This document shows, one piece after another, positions 23,480 to 33,638 of a DNA stretch of 64,000 nt. The stretch's first letter is position 1. Each line of letters starts with the position of its first letter. Below the pieces are notes generated by a model, which saw only the letters and a program-made list of their open reading frames with translations, did no database searches and was not told the origin of the DNA. Both the position numbers and the translations under genes were made by a program. The stretch is taken from NCBI GenBank assembly GCA_020736575.1, contig JAGPYM010000006.1, forward strand, positions 2,108,001 through 2,172,000, read 5' to 3'. Source of the stretch: Thelonectria olida. Its lineage: Eukaryota; Ascomycota; Sordariomycetes; Hypocreales; Nectriaceae.

Positions 23480-24967
23480 TCACTTTTGAGCAGGGGTGTG
23501 GACAAACTCAACACCCTTGGTAATGTTGCCCTTGAGGCCCTCAATGCACTTGGACAGAAGTTGCTTCTCCTTCTCGGAAACGCCCTCCAGGGGGTTGATG
23601 GCCTTCTCGGCACCGTTGGGCTATGTACAGGTTAGCCAAACACTCATAGCACGCAAGAAACACGGTGCCAAATTTCAACTTACGCCAAGTTCGATGGGAA
23701 CGGAGAAGAAGTCGGTGCCGACCTCCTTGGCGATAGCCTCACCCCCGGGAACTCCAGGGAGGTAGACGTAGCTGGGCTCGACGAGACCCTTCTCACCCTT
23801 GACAGCGCGGAGAACCTTGTCGGCAAATCTAGGTACCAGTGTGTTAATCACCGATGAACAAACAAAGCATTTAAACGGACTTACCGGTAGCCAGCATAGG
23901 CCATAGACAAGGTGGCAGAACCAGCACCATCCTTGGCCTTGACGACCTCGTCACCACCGAACTGAACGCGGTTCACGAGAGCATCGTACTTGTCATCGGG
24001 AATAGAGACAGCAGGCGAGGCCTTGCTGAAAAGAGGAACAATGGTCTCACCAGAGTGACCACCAATGACGGGGATGGTCAGGTTCTGGGGCTTGGACTCG
24101 CCAGTGATCTCGGCGACAAAGGTCTCGGCACGGACAATGTCGAGTGTGGTAACACCAAAGAGGCGCTGGGGGTTGAACACGTTCTTGGACTTGAGGACCT
24201 CGGCAGAGATGGGGACGGTGGAGTTGACGGGGTTGGAGATGACGAGAATGAAGGCGTTGGGGGCAACCTCGGCGGCGACCTCGATCAGGCCCTTCACAAT
24301 GCCAGCATTGATGTTGAAAAGGTCATCACGAGTCATACCAGGCTTGCCTATGCAGGTTGGTTCAGTCAGTAGGCGAACCAATGCGGAGGAGGGGCACTGG
24401 GGTCGGACATCCGGGGTGCAAAGTCCGGGGCACGGGAGTCCGGGGTAGGGGAGAACATACGGGGGATACCAGCGGGGATGACAATAATGTCAGCGTCCTT
24501 GAACGCCTTCTTAGCGCCGTCATCGGCAGGGAGGTAGCCAGCTGTCTTCTGCATTGAGGTATCAGCAAAGCCCTTAGTGGGATTTCGGGGAAAAGGGAGC
24601 GAAGGCCCCCCTCTCTGGGGTATGGGTTAGCGACTTACGGCGATGGAGGAGATGTGGGAGAGATCGGTGGCAACGCCGGGGGTGTTGACAACATCGTAAA
24701 GAGCGAGCTCGTCGACGTGGGGAGAGAGCTTGAGGAGGAGCGAGAGAGGCTAGAATAGAGAATAGAAAGTCAGCTTTGGCGCATAAAAGATGGCGGGGTG
24801 AAGATGAGGGGAGATTTCTTACTTGGCCAATGCCACCGGAAGCGCCCGCAACAACTGTGTATATAGCGTCAGCTTCGAATTTTGCGCAAGCGCCGTTGAG
24901 AGCAGTTGAAAGAAGGCGGGGTTGGCCGCTCAATGTTGCGATGCTCGTACGTACCAGCCTTGACCAT
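23480..24967 (-). CDS. MDH: Malate dehydrogenase, cytosolic type
   Basis: NAD-dependent interconversion of malate and oxaloacetate. Seven exons: 24967-24955 (13 nt), 24854-24823 (32 nt), 24749-24639, 24548-24461, 24347-23885, 23828-23684 and 23620-23480, giving 330 aa. The NAD-binding motif [11 protein letters not shown] starts at residue 5, so there is no mitochondrial presequence; the C-terminus (EFVHTPAQK) has no peroxisomal SKL-type signal. Other blocks are [18 protein letters not shown], the substrate loop [16 protein letters not shown] with its Arg residues, [11 protein letters not shown] and the catalytic-His block [11 protein letters not shown]. Intron 4 (24348-24460) carries a G-rich 15-bp minisatellite. 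The first two exons are very short, so automatic annotation could easily miss the true start. A mitochondrial paralogue is expected elsewhere in the genome. Confidence 0.95.
24410..24453 (+). repeat. Three-copy 14-15-bp minisatellite in an MDH intron
   Basis: Units 24410-24423, 24424-24438 and 24439-24453 each begin TCCGGGG. The array carries five G-runs of 3-4 on the plus strand, which is the template strand of MDH, and fits a G-quadruplex pattern. It lies wholly in intron 4. Confidence 0.85.
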
Positions 24968-27900
24968 CTTGACGGTGTTGTGTATGTGTGTGTGGAGGGG
25001 TGAAGGAGGGGTTGAGGAAGTGGAAAGAAGAGTATTGGGAAGAGAGAAGGCGGTCTGGGGGGAAGCGAAGAGCGAGGAAGAGGAATGAAGAATGAAGAAT
25101 GAGGAGAAGAGGGAGAAAGAAGTTTCTAAAAAGTAGAGGGTGGGAGGTGGGAGATGAAGAGGTCGAAAGATGAAGCGATGACGGACTGGGTGGCAGAGTG
25201 CGGACGGGGAACGGGGAAGGCGCCGCGGGACCCAGAGCACAGGGACAGAAGTGCAGAGGGGTAATTGAGGTACGGATAGGAAGCAGGTGCCAGGGAGGTA
25301 CCTCGTTTGTGGTTAATGCCACATGCGAACGCGGACTGCCTTCCTTGGGTAACTATCAGGCAACGGGACGGACGGGCGGCAGGTAGGCAGGTCAGGAAGA
25401 CACGACTGGAGTGAGACAGCAAGGTCGGTCAGTACACACGCAGATCATGTAGCTAGGTAGGTAATTTGGAGCTTCCTACTTGCCGCTCACAGAGACTACA
25501 TAATGCGAATGGCTAATATTGGGGCTTGATCTTGGGTCTTTGTGGACTTTGGGGACTCGGGGGTCTTGGGGACTTGGGCTCGGAGGTGAGAGTAAACCTC
25601 TTGAGGTAAGAGGATGCGCATGTACCTCGCAGGCCATGCTACATGTCCCTCCTACCTCGACCGCCGAAGGTTCCATGTCGTGCCTTGTGCTCCTTGCCTG
25701 ATCTGGCGCGATCAGGAACACTGCCAATTGGGGCGGAGGGTACTCCGGATTCTTGTTACTTCATTGTCCGAAAGCCTTCTCATGACGACCACCTCGTGCC
25801 ATTTTCTTCCCTGGAGATTGGAATTGAGGAACAACAAACCCACAATTCGAATCCCCTTGTTTCCGTTACAGCTCCCCAATCTGGGAAAATCGTCCTAGGT
25901 GTCTCGTCTGGGGACCGCCACGGCCGAAATGTGTTGGCCGGCTGTGGACGCGCCCAGAGTTGTGTGCCATCTCAGCCTCCAGATCCCCATTTCCCCGCGC
26001 CGGACGACGCCTAGACATATTCGACCAGGCAAGGGGCCTAGATGGATGTGAAGTAGGTACCTTGCCATGTACCCTTGACTCAAAACTGCCTGCCTACCTA
26101 GACCCAGGAGGAGAAATGGGTCATGGGCTCACATCCACAACCGCTCTGGCACGAGGGGACGCGCGCAAATAGCTCCCCTGCTGGCTGACATGTGGGTTGT
26201 TATGGGCTTGTGCTGCGTTGTTGCTTTTTGGGGCTGCGGTACGAAGCTGTGCTTGGGCGGAACTCATAAGTCCAGGTATGCGATGCGGGCGGGCAGTTCA
26301 GGTTGCTGGTAGTGAAAGAGCTCTAGTGGGGAGGGGTAAGGGTGAGGGCTCTGAGGCAGGGATGACGCTTGGAGGAGGGAGGTGGGTGGTGGGGGATCGC
26401 AGGGAAGGAGGGAGAGACGGCCGACGGACCTAGAAAGGAGGGGCACAAGTGCAGCAGCACCTCCAGGCGCAACCGCGACGCGCGACTGCTTGCGCTCGAC
26501 TTCCATGGCCGTCTGTCCTGTCGTGATTGCTTGTCCGGAGGAACCGTATCGCCGCCGTCGCTGCCGTCCGCCACGCATCACTGCCATTCGATTGACGAGG
26601 AGGGGCAGTTAGCATTGCAAGACGCCGCCACCCGCGCCCACGAGACTGAAGTCTACCCTACCCACAACCCACCGCAGCCCACATGCGAATAATAGAACAA
26701 AGTCGGAGAAAAGAAAGGGGGATAAGCTGAGAAGAAGGAGACACACGGTTATAACTAACTACCTATCTCATTCCATCATTAATTAATTTACTGAATCCAT
26801 ACTGGACTAGTAACACAGTACCAACATAGGTATTCCGAATACCTTCCTTTTGACAACCAGTGGTCCTGTCTTTTCTTTTCTGTGAATCTAGCCAACCTAC
26901 TCTCTCTCCGCTCAACACTGGACCTTGCCTTCTTTTATTAACCTGTCCAATCACCCAAGCCAGATACCACACCCGCCCACATGCCCGCATTCCCACATGC
27001 CATGCGAGATAGACCGAGATATCGACGAGCTACCCCGACTGCGACAAATGAAACAACAGAAGATTCATCGAGAAACTGCAGCTTCCTTGGGCTTCTACTA
27101 AACTGTCCCAGTTGACCCCCATGCTAGGATGCGCTCCAGTTGCATTACAGCGCATCAAAGACGGGAACCAGCAGCCTTGCCTTATTGGAATAGAGCTATC
27201 AAGCCTCATCTCATGACTGCATTAAAAAAACCTCTCAATGAGGAATTAATTAAACGCCAAAGATAACGTGGCTATTAATCATCTCCCACATGACTTGAGG
27301 AACTGATACGATAATTGCTGCTGTTGTTTTGCATCGCAAAACTGACTGGATTCTATTTCTGATTATTTGGTGGTCCCCCTCCTATTAAGAGTCAAGATCC
27401 ATGATCCATGAAGGCCTCCTTCAAGGTTACCACCCCCGTGGTTCCCGCTCGCCTCTCACCTGGATTGACCGAAAACCTTACGACTGCTAGTAATAGGAGG
27501 AGGATGTTGCTTGCTCGCTTGGGATTGGGCATTCCTCTACCGAGACCAATGCCCCTCATCAGCCGCCGTCAACATCGAGCATACCCAGGTAGAGCATAAC
27601 CAGAGCAAAAAAAAAGCAAAGCCACCAAAACACCACTTCCAATTGTCCCTCTACAATCCCGCACGAGCATCAATTCCAGCACTAGGTATTTTCCATCCCC
27701 CCATCCTGCCCCCGCCTGAGGATGGAAGCTTTGATCGCCTCCCGCACTTCGATCCCCCCTTGGGCCCTTGCCATAGCACCCATCATCTGAGTTACGATAA
27801 CCCTTGGCTGCGTATAAGGCCATGATCAGTAAGATAAAACTCACCCAATACCACCTTCTGCCATCCCTTGAACCGAAACGCCCGTGACCTGAGGCAATCA

Positions 27901-29508
27901 CCAACACATTGCACAAGCACCCCTGAAAGCATCGTCAACCATGGAAGCCTCTCTTGTTCCATCTGCGTTAGCCCTGACGCCATCCGCAGTCCATCAGCCC
28001 AGTGCCCACGTCAGTGGGTTGCGTGCGAAAAAATCAGCTCCCTCCCCTCTCTGGCTCGCTCGCGGCCGTCAAAGGCCGAGTTGGCTCGGTGTTTATTCCG
28101 ATAGGGATTTATGTCATCAACCAGAATTAACTGCCCGCTCATCTAGCTTCTCCACTGCCCTCCAAGCTATTGTCCAGCGAGCGAAGTCCTTTGATGACTG
28201 GGCTCCATACCTAGGCTGGTGTTTCGTCCTGTGACGCGGGGCAGAAACTGAGGCTCAACTGTTAGTTATAGCCATGCTTCCAATGGGTGCAGATTAGAGT
28301 GGGATCCATCATCCAACGCTTGCTTTCGTGTGCATCATGATCGACTGCATATGGCTATGCTTTTGAGGATTCAATTCATGGCTTACATGGTGTCTCCTCA
28401 CCGACTTTGAGGCTGCCTACTTCAAGGTGAGAGGTGAGGGGAAACCTCAGACACGCGCACGATGCAACGGCTAGTACATTCGCAGTCTCATACATGCTCA
28501 ACGCATGAAACGAAAAACGGCATCAAGGTTTCCTGGTTGGCTACCATCACCAAGGTCGGTCAGCCATGCCTCATCCTCCCAGACGCCTTTGTACACAGTA
28601 CTTCCAGGTGAGCCCTCGAGGTACTTCAACCCTCGAAAAGTGCGCTCTCGGAAAATAGCATGTTCAAGTGGTACTACTGCTCGGCTGTTGTTCAGCGGAT
28701 ATGGAATTGTCCCTGGACATGCATGTCCGTTTTACCCTTCAACGGCCAACTAGAGGGGGGTTGTTTGTTTCTCGGTAACCAAACAGAAAATAGGCAGTTG
28801 ATTCTTCAGTACACCTCGGACCAGGTGCGTTGCCGCCCGCAGCTCCCAGCTTTAATTCCCGATCCGCGGCTATAGGTGGCGGGACGAGCCTCGCTCGGAT
28901 AGCCTCAAACTCCCGAAATCTCACCTTGACCTGCCGTCCATCGTCTCTGGCCATTGACCTCCCCGGGCTACTCCGACCATCTACTGGGGCTGTGACGTCG
29001 ACCTTTTTCAACTTGCAAGTGAGCCATCATTCATCCTCGGCGATGCGAAAATTCTAGACTTGTTGAAGATCCTCGGTCTCATGCGCCCGACATCATCAGC
29101 CGAGTCCGACTTTTTACACCGCGACTTGGTGACGGACTCTCCCCGAACCCAGCGCTCCAACATCCTGACTGGCCGAGAGAAGTCGTCTACGTGGATACGC
29201 GACCAGGTGGCTTCCGATACGAAACACCTGCGTCTTAATGATTTGACGACATTACATGTCTCGCTCGCGCACGTTGGGGAAAGGAATGGACCGGGTGTTG
29301 GGTTGGATCGCCGGCGTGATCTTGGGCCGGATATATTCTTTTCATTTTCAGCTCAAATGCTAACTCCAGCCATGAACCCAAGAGAACCTCGGTTGAATGC
29401 TCCTTGCCCTCCCTGATTTCCCTTAATCACGAAGAGCTACGCAATCAATACCTCCCGTACCCGCGCCCGACCCTCGCGGCGAATCTCTCATCACGGTCGT
29501 CTCATCGC
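24968..29508. other. Gap between MDH and RPL28 (4.5 kb)
   Basis: No conserved gene is recognised. 24968-25200 is purine-rich on plus, hence pyrimidine-rich in the MDH sense direction, as expected for its promoter and leader. A strong G-run cluster lies at 25521-25578. GGTACCT/TAGGTAGGTA-type motifs recur (25298, 25452, 26053, 26091). 26750-27400 is more AT-rich. A 97-codon ATG frame at 27941-28234 and a 63-codon frame at 27408-27599 show no recognisable domain and are not called. The rightmost 100 bp are the RPL28 3' flank. Confidence 0.55.
25521..25578 (+). other. Candidate G-quadruplex upstream of MDH
   Basis: G-runs at 25521-25524, 25534-25536, 25551-25554, 25559-25563, 25568-25571 and 25576-25578. 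The last four are separated by exactly 4-nt loops, the tight spacing expected of a stable quadruplex. It lies about 0.58 kb upstream of the MDH start, on the non-sense strand for that gene. Confidence 0.6.
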
Positions 29509-30343
29509 TTAGTTCTCCTCAGCAGCGGCGGCGGCCTTCTTCTTGCCTCGGAGCTTGGGCTCGGGGTCAGCCTTAACGGGCCTCTGGGATTTGCGGATGG
29601 CGGAGGCACGCTCGACGGCAGCGGAGCGGAGGTCGGCGCGGTAGTTGTTCTTGGCGGCGACGTTGGCAACGGACTGGTAGGTCCTAATCCCGCATAAAGG
29701 CAATTGGTCAGCGTCTGTGTCCTTTGCAAAGGTTCTCGCTACTCGGTACTCGGGGTATGTGGACGGTAGTTTTACAAACTCACTTTCGCTGGGTAGAGGT
29801 GATGGTAGAGGTGATCTCAGACTTGGCGGGCTTGTTGGCGGCGCTGGCGCGCTTGGTGGTGAGAATGATACCCTTCTCGCCGTTGGTCTGGACACCGACG
29901 GCCTATAAATCCTCAATGTTTAGTCTCGGTTCGTTTCGTTCGGGATTGCACATCGGTATGAAGTGCATCGTATGTATACCTTCTCGTTGACGAAACCGGC
30001 GTGCTGTACACACAAATGTTAGCGATCAGTCATCTACAACTGTTGAGCATTTCGAGATGGCCGTCATTCGTACCTTGCGGCTGGCCTTGTTGGTCAGGTT
30101 AAGAGGGTCCCGGGAGAGCTGGACACCACCGTTCTTCTTGCTCTTGGCGAAGAAAGAGTTGTTGTTTCCTGCATTGGACAAAATAACACAGCCTCAGTAT
30201 ACCGTTGTTCTCTAAGATGCGCGCGCACACAGGTGTGTGGTGGGCAGTTCCCCATGGGCCAGGGCTTTCGGGATCGGTGGTAACTCACGGACAATCTCCC
30301 AGACAAGGTCCGAGGAAATGTTGGGGAGAGCGGCAGCAGACAT
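29509..30343 (-). CDS. RPL28: 60S ribosomal protein L28 (eL28)
   Basis: Large-subunit ribosomal protein of the eL28 family (present in filamentous fungi and animals, absent from budding yeast). Five exons: 30343-30289, 30168-30074, 30003-29980 (24 nt), 29902-29784 and 29683-29509, giving 155 aa. The sequence opens MSAAALPNISSDLVWEIVR, followed by NNNSFFAKSKKNGGVQLSRD and PLNLTNKASRKHAGFVNEK, and ends with a basic tail plus an Ala/Glu run. The microexon encodes HAGFVNEK and is needed for the family sequence. TCACGTGA at 30484-30491 lies about 140 bp upstream of the start; the same 8-mer lies upstream of RPL25. It is divergent from the DUF2015 gene. Confidence 0.95.
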
Positions 30344-31393
30344 TGTGAATTTTTGAGTTTCCCGGGGGATTGTGATGTTCGAGACGCCGACGATGTGATT
30401 TCTTCAAAAGCTTCTTCGACTTCCAAACCTCTAAACATGGAAATTCGACCTGTGGGTTCAAAATTGAGCGCCGCCCCGCCAGATCACGTGAGGCATTGTC
30501 TGTCACGCAAGTCGTCGCTCAAGTGATCCAGAATGGCCCACTGTTTGCGGCGACATCATTGATCGGATCCACGAACTCGAAGAGCAAATCGCCAGACAAA
30601 CCTCGAGTCACTGGAAACGTGTGTCTTCATAGTCATCATCGTCCGTGAGCAAGTATCAAACATTATATCAAGTTCTCTGGTTACCACTTCGACCACAAGG
30701 TCAAAGAACAAACCTGAGCACTCAACTCGCTTGTATGGGTATGTACTTGCCAACCCGGGGTGGAAGTGCCATGACAAGGATGAAGAAGCGGCACTTGACG
30801 AATGTGTTATCTACTGTTTGATATTCATAATAAAATTGCTCACCTGCCTAGGTACGAAGTAACTGGACTATTCCTCCGAAGCCAACCCTCTTGTCGTCAA
30901 CACCATCTCATTTCAAACTCTCAAGAGTTGCATCAGCCCAAAATGGGCGCGCGTGGCTGTGCCTGGAAAGTGGCGCCCTTTAAGAGGGAGCCACGTTCGC
31001 CTGGTACGCCTGCCTTGTTCGAGCCTGGGTTCACGTCAGCTCTTCCACTCTGAGACAAGGACCTCGTCACGATTCCCCCCCAAACCAAATTCCCAATTCT
31101 CTTCGTTCCACATCAAAGGGGGGAATTATTGACCCAGCCTTGAACAGCATTTTCAAACGAGCCATCCTTTCTTCTTTTCCTGTTGCGATTCCACCGATTT
31201 TCTCGTCCATCGCGGACTCGTCCACCTAACTAATCATGCCAACCCGATAAACGCCTTCATCTCGCCTTTGTTTCTAATAGCCCAGCGAATCCCGTGGCTT
31301 CCGCCTCTTACAAACCCCGTCTTTTATCAAACCGACTGTCGCTCTTTTCCCTTCCGACTCTTCAAATAGATACTCTATTCAATACCACCCATC
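30344..31393. promoter_or_regulatory. RPL28/DUF2015 divergent intergenic region
   Basis: 1050 bp between two start codons. It holds the TCACGTGA site near RPL28 and a CT-rich leader before DUF2015 (about 31060-31393) with a minimal upstream ORF, ATG-CCA-ACC-CGA-TAA, at 31236-31250. No other gene is seen. Confidence 0.6.
30484..30491. promoter_or_regulatory. TCACGTGA palindrome in the RPL28 promoter
   Basis: Perfect 8-bp palindrome containing the Cbf1/bHLH core CACGTG, about 140 bp before the RPL28 ATG. The same 8-mer is at 61822 before RPL25. Cbf1 together with Tbf1 regulates ribosomal-protein genes in some ascomycetes (e.g. Candida), which makes this a plausible site; binding here is inference. 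Confidence 0.55.
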
Positions 31394-31774
31394 ATGTACA
31401 TCCTCTTCTCCGTCTCCGTCTTCTTCATCGTCGTTGCGACAGCCCTCTTCTTCACCCGCGCCCGCTGGGTTCCGCATGTCCGCGACCGTGTCCCTGGCGC
31501 CGACTATCTCTACTCCCGCCTCCCCGACAGCTTCGCCGGCGACATCGAGGCCGGCCTATCAAGCAGCACATTCGATCTAGCCGCCAACGTTGAGGACGGC
31601 GACTCTCGCGCTGGGCTCGACGATGCCGCCAAAACCGAGATTCTTAAGATCATGAAGAAGCGCCGGCTAAACTTCGACAAGGCCCGCAAGGTCTACATGG
31701 AGAATCGCTTCAAGGCAAATGGCATCGGCGCCGATGGCTTGCCCAGGGATCCCAAGTTTGTGAGCTTCTCATGA
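31394..31774 (+). CDS. DUF2015 membrane protein (fungal, unknown function)
   Basis: Single exon, 126 aa. A hydrophobic N-terminal segment (about residues 2-21, ILFSVSVFFIVVATALFF) is probably a membrane anchor. The soluble part carries the conserved DUF2015 signature: LYSRLPDSFAGDIEAGLSSS, then TFDLAANVEDGDSRAGLDDA, IMKKRRLNFDKARKVYMENR and the terminal GLPRDPKFVSFS. This is a widespread ascomycete family with no known function; the DxDSRxGLD block followed by a basic helix is its most constant part. The GTGAGC near the end could mimic a donor site, but the VSFS-stop terminus looks like the family's natural end. Its 3' side holds the frameshifted ORF described separately. Confidence 0.85.
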   Translation: MYILFSVSVFFIVVATALFFTRARWVPHVRDRVPGADYLYSRLPDSFAGDIEAGLSSSTFDLAANVEDGDSRAGLDDAAKTEILKIMKKRRLNFDKARKVYMENRFKANGIGADGLPRDPKFVSFS

Positions 31775-32550
31775 GACAAGGAGAAGCCTTAGAGACGCCG
31801 AATATCGGCTTTCTACCTGTTCTAGATCGTTAATATTTCGGACGGTAAATTACACATTCATACCTAAACCACCTACGACCATGTATTACAACACAACATC
31901 ACCGACACGAGGACCGACGTCGCTTATACGTCGCGACCTTACTAGTCAAACGATTGCGCACATCGCATCGAACTTATCACTTGGCACAGCAGTTGCGTTT
32001 TTTTCCTTTGGCACTTTGTCCGGCTTTCTTTGCGTATCGATATTGGGAGGAAGCGGGAATCGAGAGGGTCCGGCGATTGAAGGGTCATGCAGACACCTTT
32101 AGTTATTCTACGCGACAATGGAGTTTTCAGGAATGGGATGCTGAGATTATCAGGACATTCTGGGGTGAGGGAAGTTGCTCCCCGCCCAAAATGCGAAATA
32201 GTTATTTGTTCTTGTTCCTAGGAGCTATTTGAATATATACAAGTAAATCAGTCGTTGCTATGTTTCATTGCCTCCGTCCAACGCCAGTTGTAAGTGAAAT
32301 GTGAAGAAGTAGCTACAGGGCGAAACTATGTACAGGTGAACCCAGCGCTTGTAGCGCTTGAGATGCTAATTTTATGTCCTCTTATTCAACTTATCCATTC
32401 ACCTTTTGCTGATAGCGCATCCGGGTTATAATCAAATAAGAGCCAACTTTGACCCGATTGGTGATGCCTACCCCAAGTCCTCATGAAGGGGTCCTTACAG
32501 GACTCCAGCTCAACATGGATCATAAATGGTTGGCGAGATAGGCCTATCGA
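31775..32550. other. DUF2015/ERG3 convergent region
   Basis: 776 bp between converging stop codons. The left half contains the frameshifted candidate ORF (31881-32232). 32233-32550 is AT-rich and looks like ordinary 3' flanking sequence. Confidence 0.55.
31881..32232 (+). pseudogene. Possible small membrane protein broken by a +1 frameshift
   Basis: Two overlapping frames look like one interrupted protein. Frame A starts at ATG 31881 and reads a hydrophobic stretch (IASNLSLGTAVAFF). Frame B, shifted by one base, continues hydrophobic and then polar (PLALCPAFFAYRYWEE, then AGIERVRRLKGHADTF) to a stop at 32230-32232. The switch falls on a T7 run (31998-32004): removing one T would join them into about 117 codons. 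The pattern of a membrane span followed by Tyr-Trp-Glu-Glu and an Arg/Lys helix looks like a real small membrane protein, but I do not recognise the family. It could be a homopolymer sequencing error, a pseudogene, or chance within the 3' region of DUF2015. Confidence 0.35.
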
Positions 32551-33638
32551 TTATCGAGTCTTCTTGGAGTCCTTGGTGTTGCCATAGGTACGAGACTCGT
32601 CGCCTTCGATCTCCTTTACAAGCTCATCGACAGCCTTGGCCTCGCTATTCCAGCGCGATTCAGACATATTCTCCTCACGCTTGAACATCCAGGCCTCGGG
32701 TCGACGGTACGTGCCGCCGAGACGGTCAAAGCCGGTGAAGAATTGGCCATAGTTGACCTCGAAGCGGGAGTGGTGGAGGGAATGGCAGGCGGCGCCGTTG
32801 ACAATGGGGTTGTCGGTCATATACTCGCCATCGTGGATCATGACCGACCAGAGGTTAACAAAGACGAACAGGGCGACGTATGCTATCTTCTGCAGGGGAA
32901 AGATGAAGGGGAATATGTGGTAGGGCAGAGACTGCGCATAGCCATCAAGAGGGTGGAAGGCATGGCTAGCAAAGGGCGTGGGCATGATCCACTTATGGTG
33001 AGGCTTGTGAAGGTACTTGTAGACGGCAGGGTGGTGCTCGTAGCGATGGATCCAGTAGATGCAGAAGTCGGTGAAGAGGAGGAAGATGGGGAACTGGGCA
33101 AAGTTGTACCAGAGACCGGGGCCCTGCTCGGTGGTGTCGTACAGCTTGCCCCAGCCGTTGACCTCGAGGAGGAAGATGGGGGCAGTGAGGAAGGCCATGA
33201 TTGGCATGGCCTTGTTGGCTTGTACGATCTCGAGACGGACCTGGTTCTTGAGGAAACGAGGGTGGTTGAAGGTGCGCTTGTCGAAGATGAAGGCATAGGA
33301 GAGGGCGGCGACGATGAAGTAGACGGCTAAACCAAAGAGCCTGAGGGAACAACAACGTTAGCTACATATAGTTTTAGACGTGTCAAGGCAATGTACCATG
33401 TGATGAAGTAGAGGGAAATGAACTGGCGGACAACATGATCACGGTCCCATGCGCTGCTATAAGCGGCATCTGAAGGAACGAGATTGATGAACTTGGTCGC
33501 CGGCTTGTAAGTCCAAGACGAAAAGGTGTGAGAGTCGGTCGTGTTGGGAAAGTCGTAGGGAGCAGGGCGCTTGGGGAGGAGCCAGGCGTAGGCGTAGTCG
33601 GCAATGAAGGTGTCTGTGACCTCGAGAACGACATCCAT
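32551..33638 (-). CDS. ERG3: C-5 sterol desaturase (Erg3)
   Basis: ER di-iron enzyme that introduces the C5-C6 double bond in ergosterol synthesis; loss of Erg3 is a known route to azole tolerance in fungi. Two exons: 33638-33397 and 33340-32551, giving 343 aa. The start MDVVLEVTDTFIADYAYAWL is conserved among mould Erg3 proteins. All three histidine boxes of the fatty-acid-hydroxylase superfamily are present: HRYEHH (about 179-184), HKPHHK (192-197) and HSLHH (267-271). There are several hydrophobic spans (about 82-101, 124-140, 160-178, 221-247). The C-terminus is Lys/Glu-rich. Nothing is missing from the catalytic set. It is convergent with DUF2015. Confidence 0.96.

Noticed and set aside
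23430..23482. Stop-codon readthrough giving a peroxisomal MDH isoform
   Set aside because: The stop context is TGA-ATA, not the readthrough type TGA-CTA, and the extension does not end in an SKL-like signal.
27941..28234. 97-codon ATG frame with good start context in the MDH-RPL28 gap
   Set aside because: No domain, no hydrophobic signal and no neighbouring splice signals; length is within chance expectation.
32743..33330. 195-codon plus-strand ORF opposite ERG3
   Set aside because: Antisense to the histidine-box region; Val/Glu/Gly-rich pattern typical of reverse reading.
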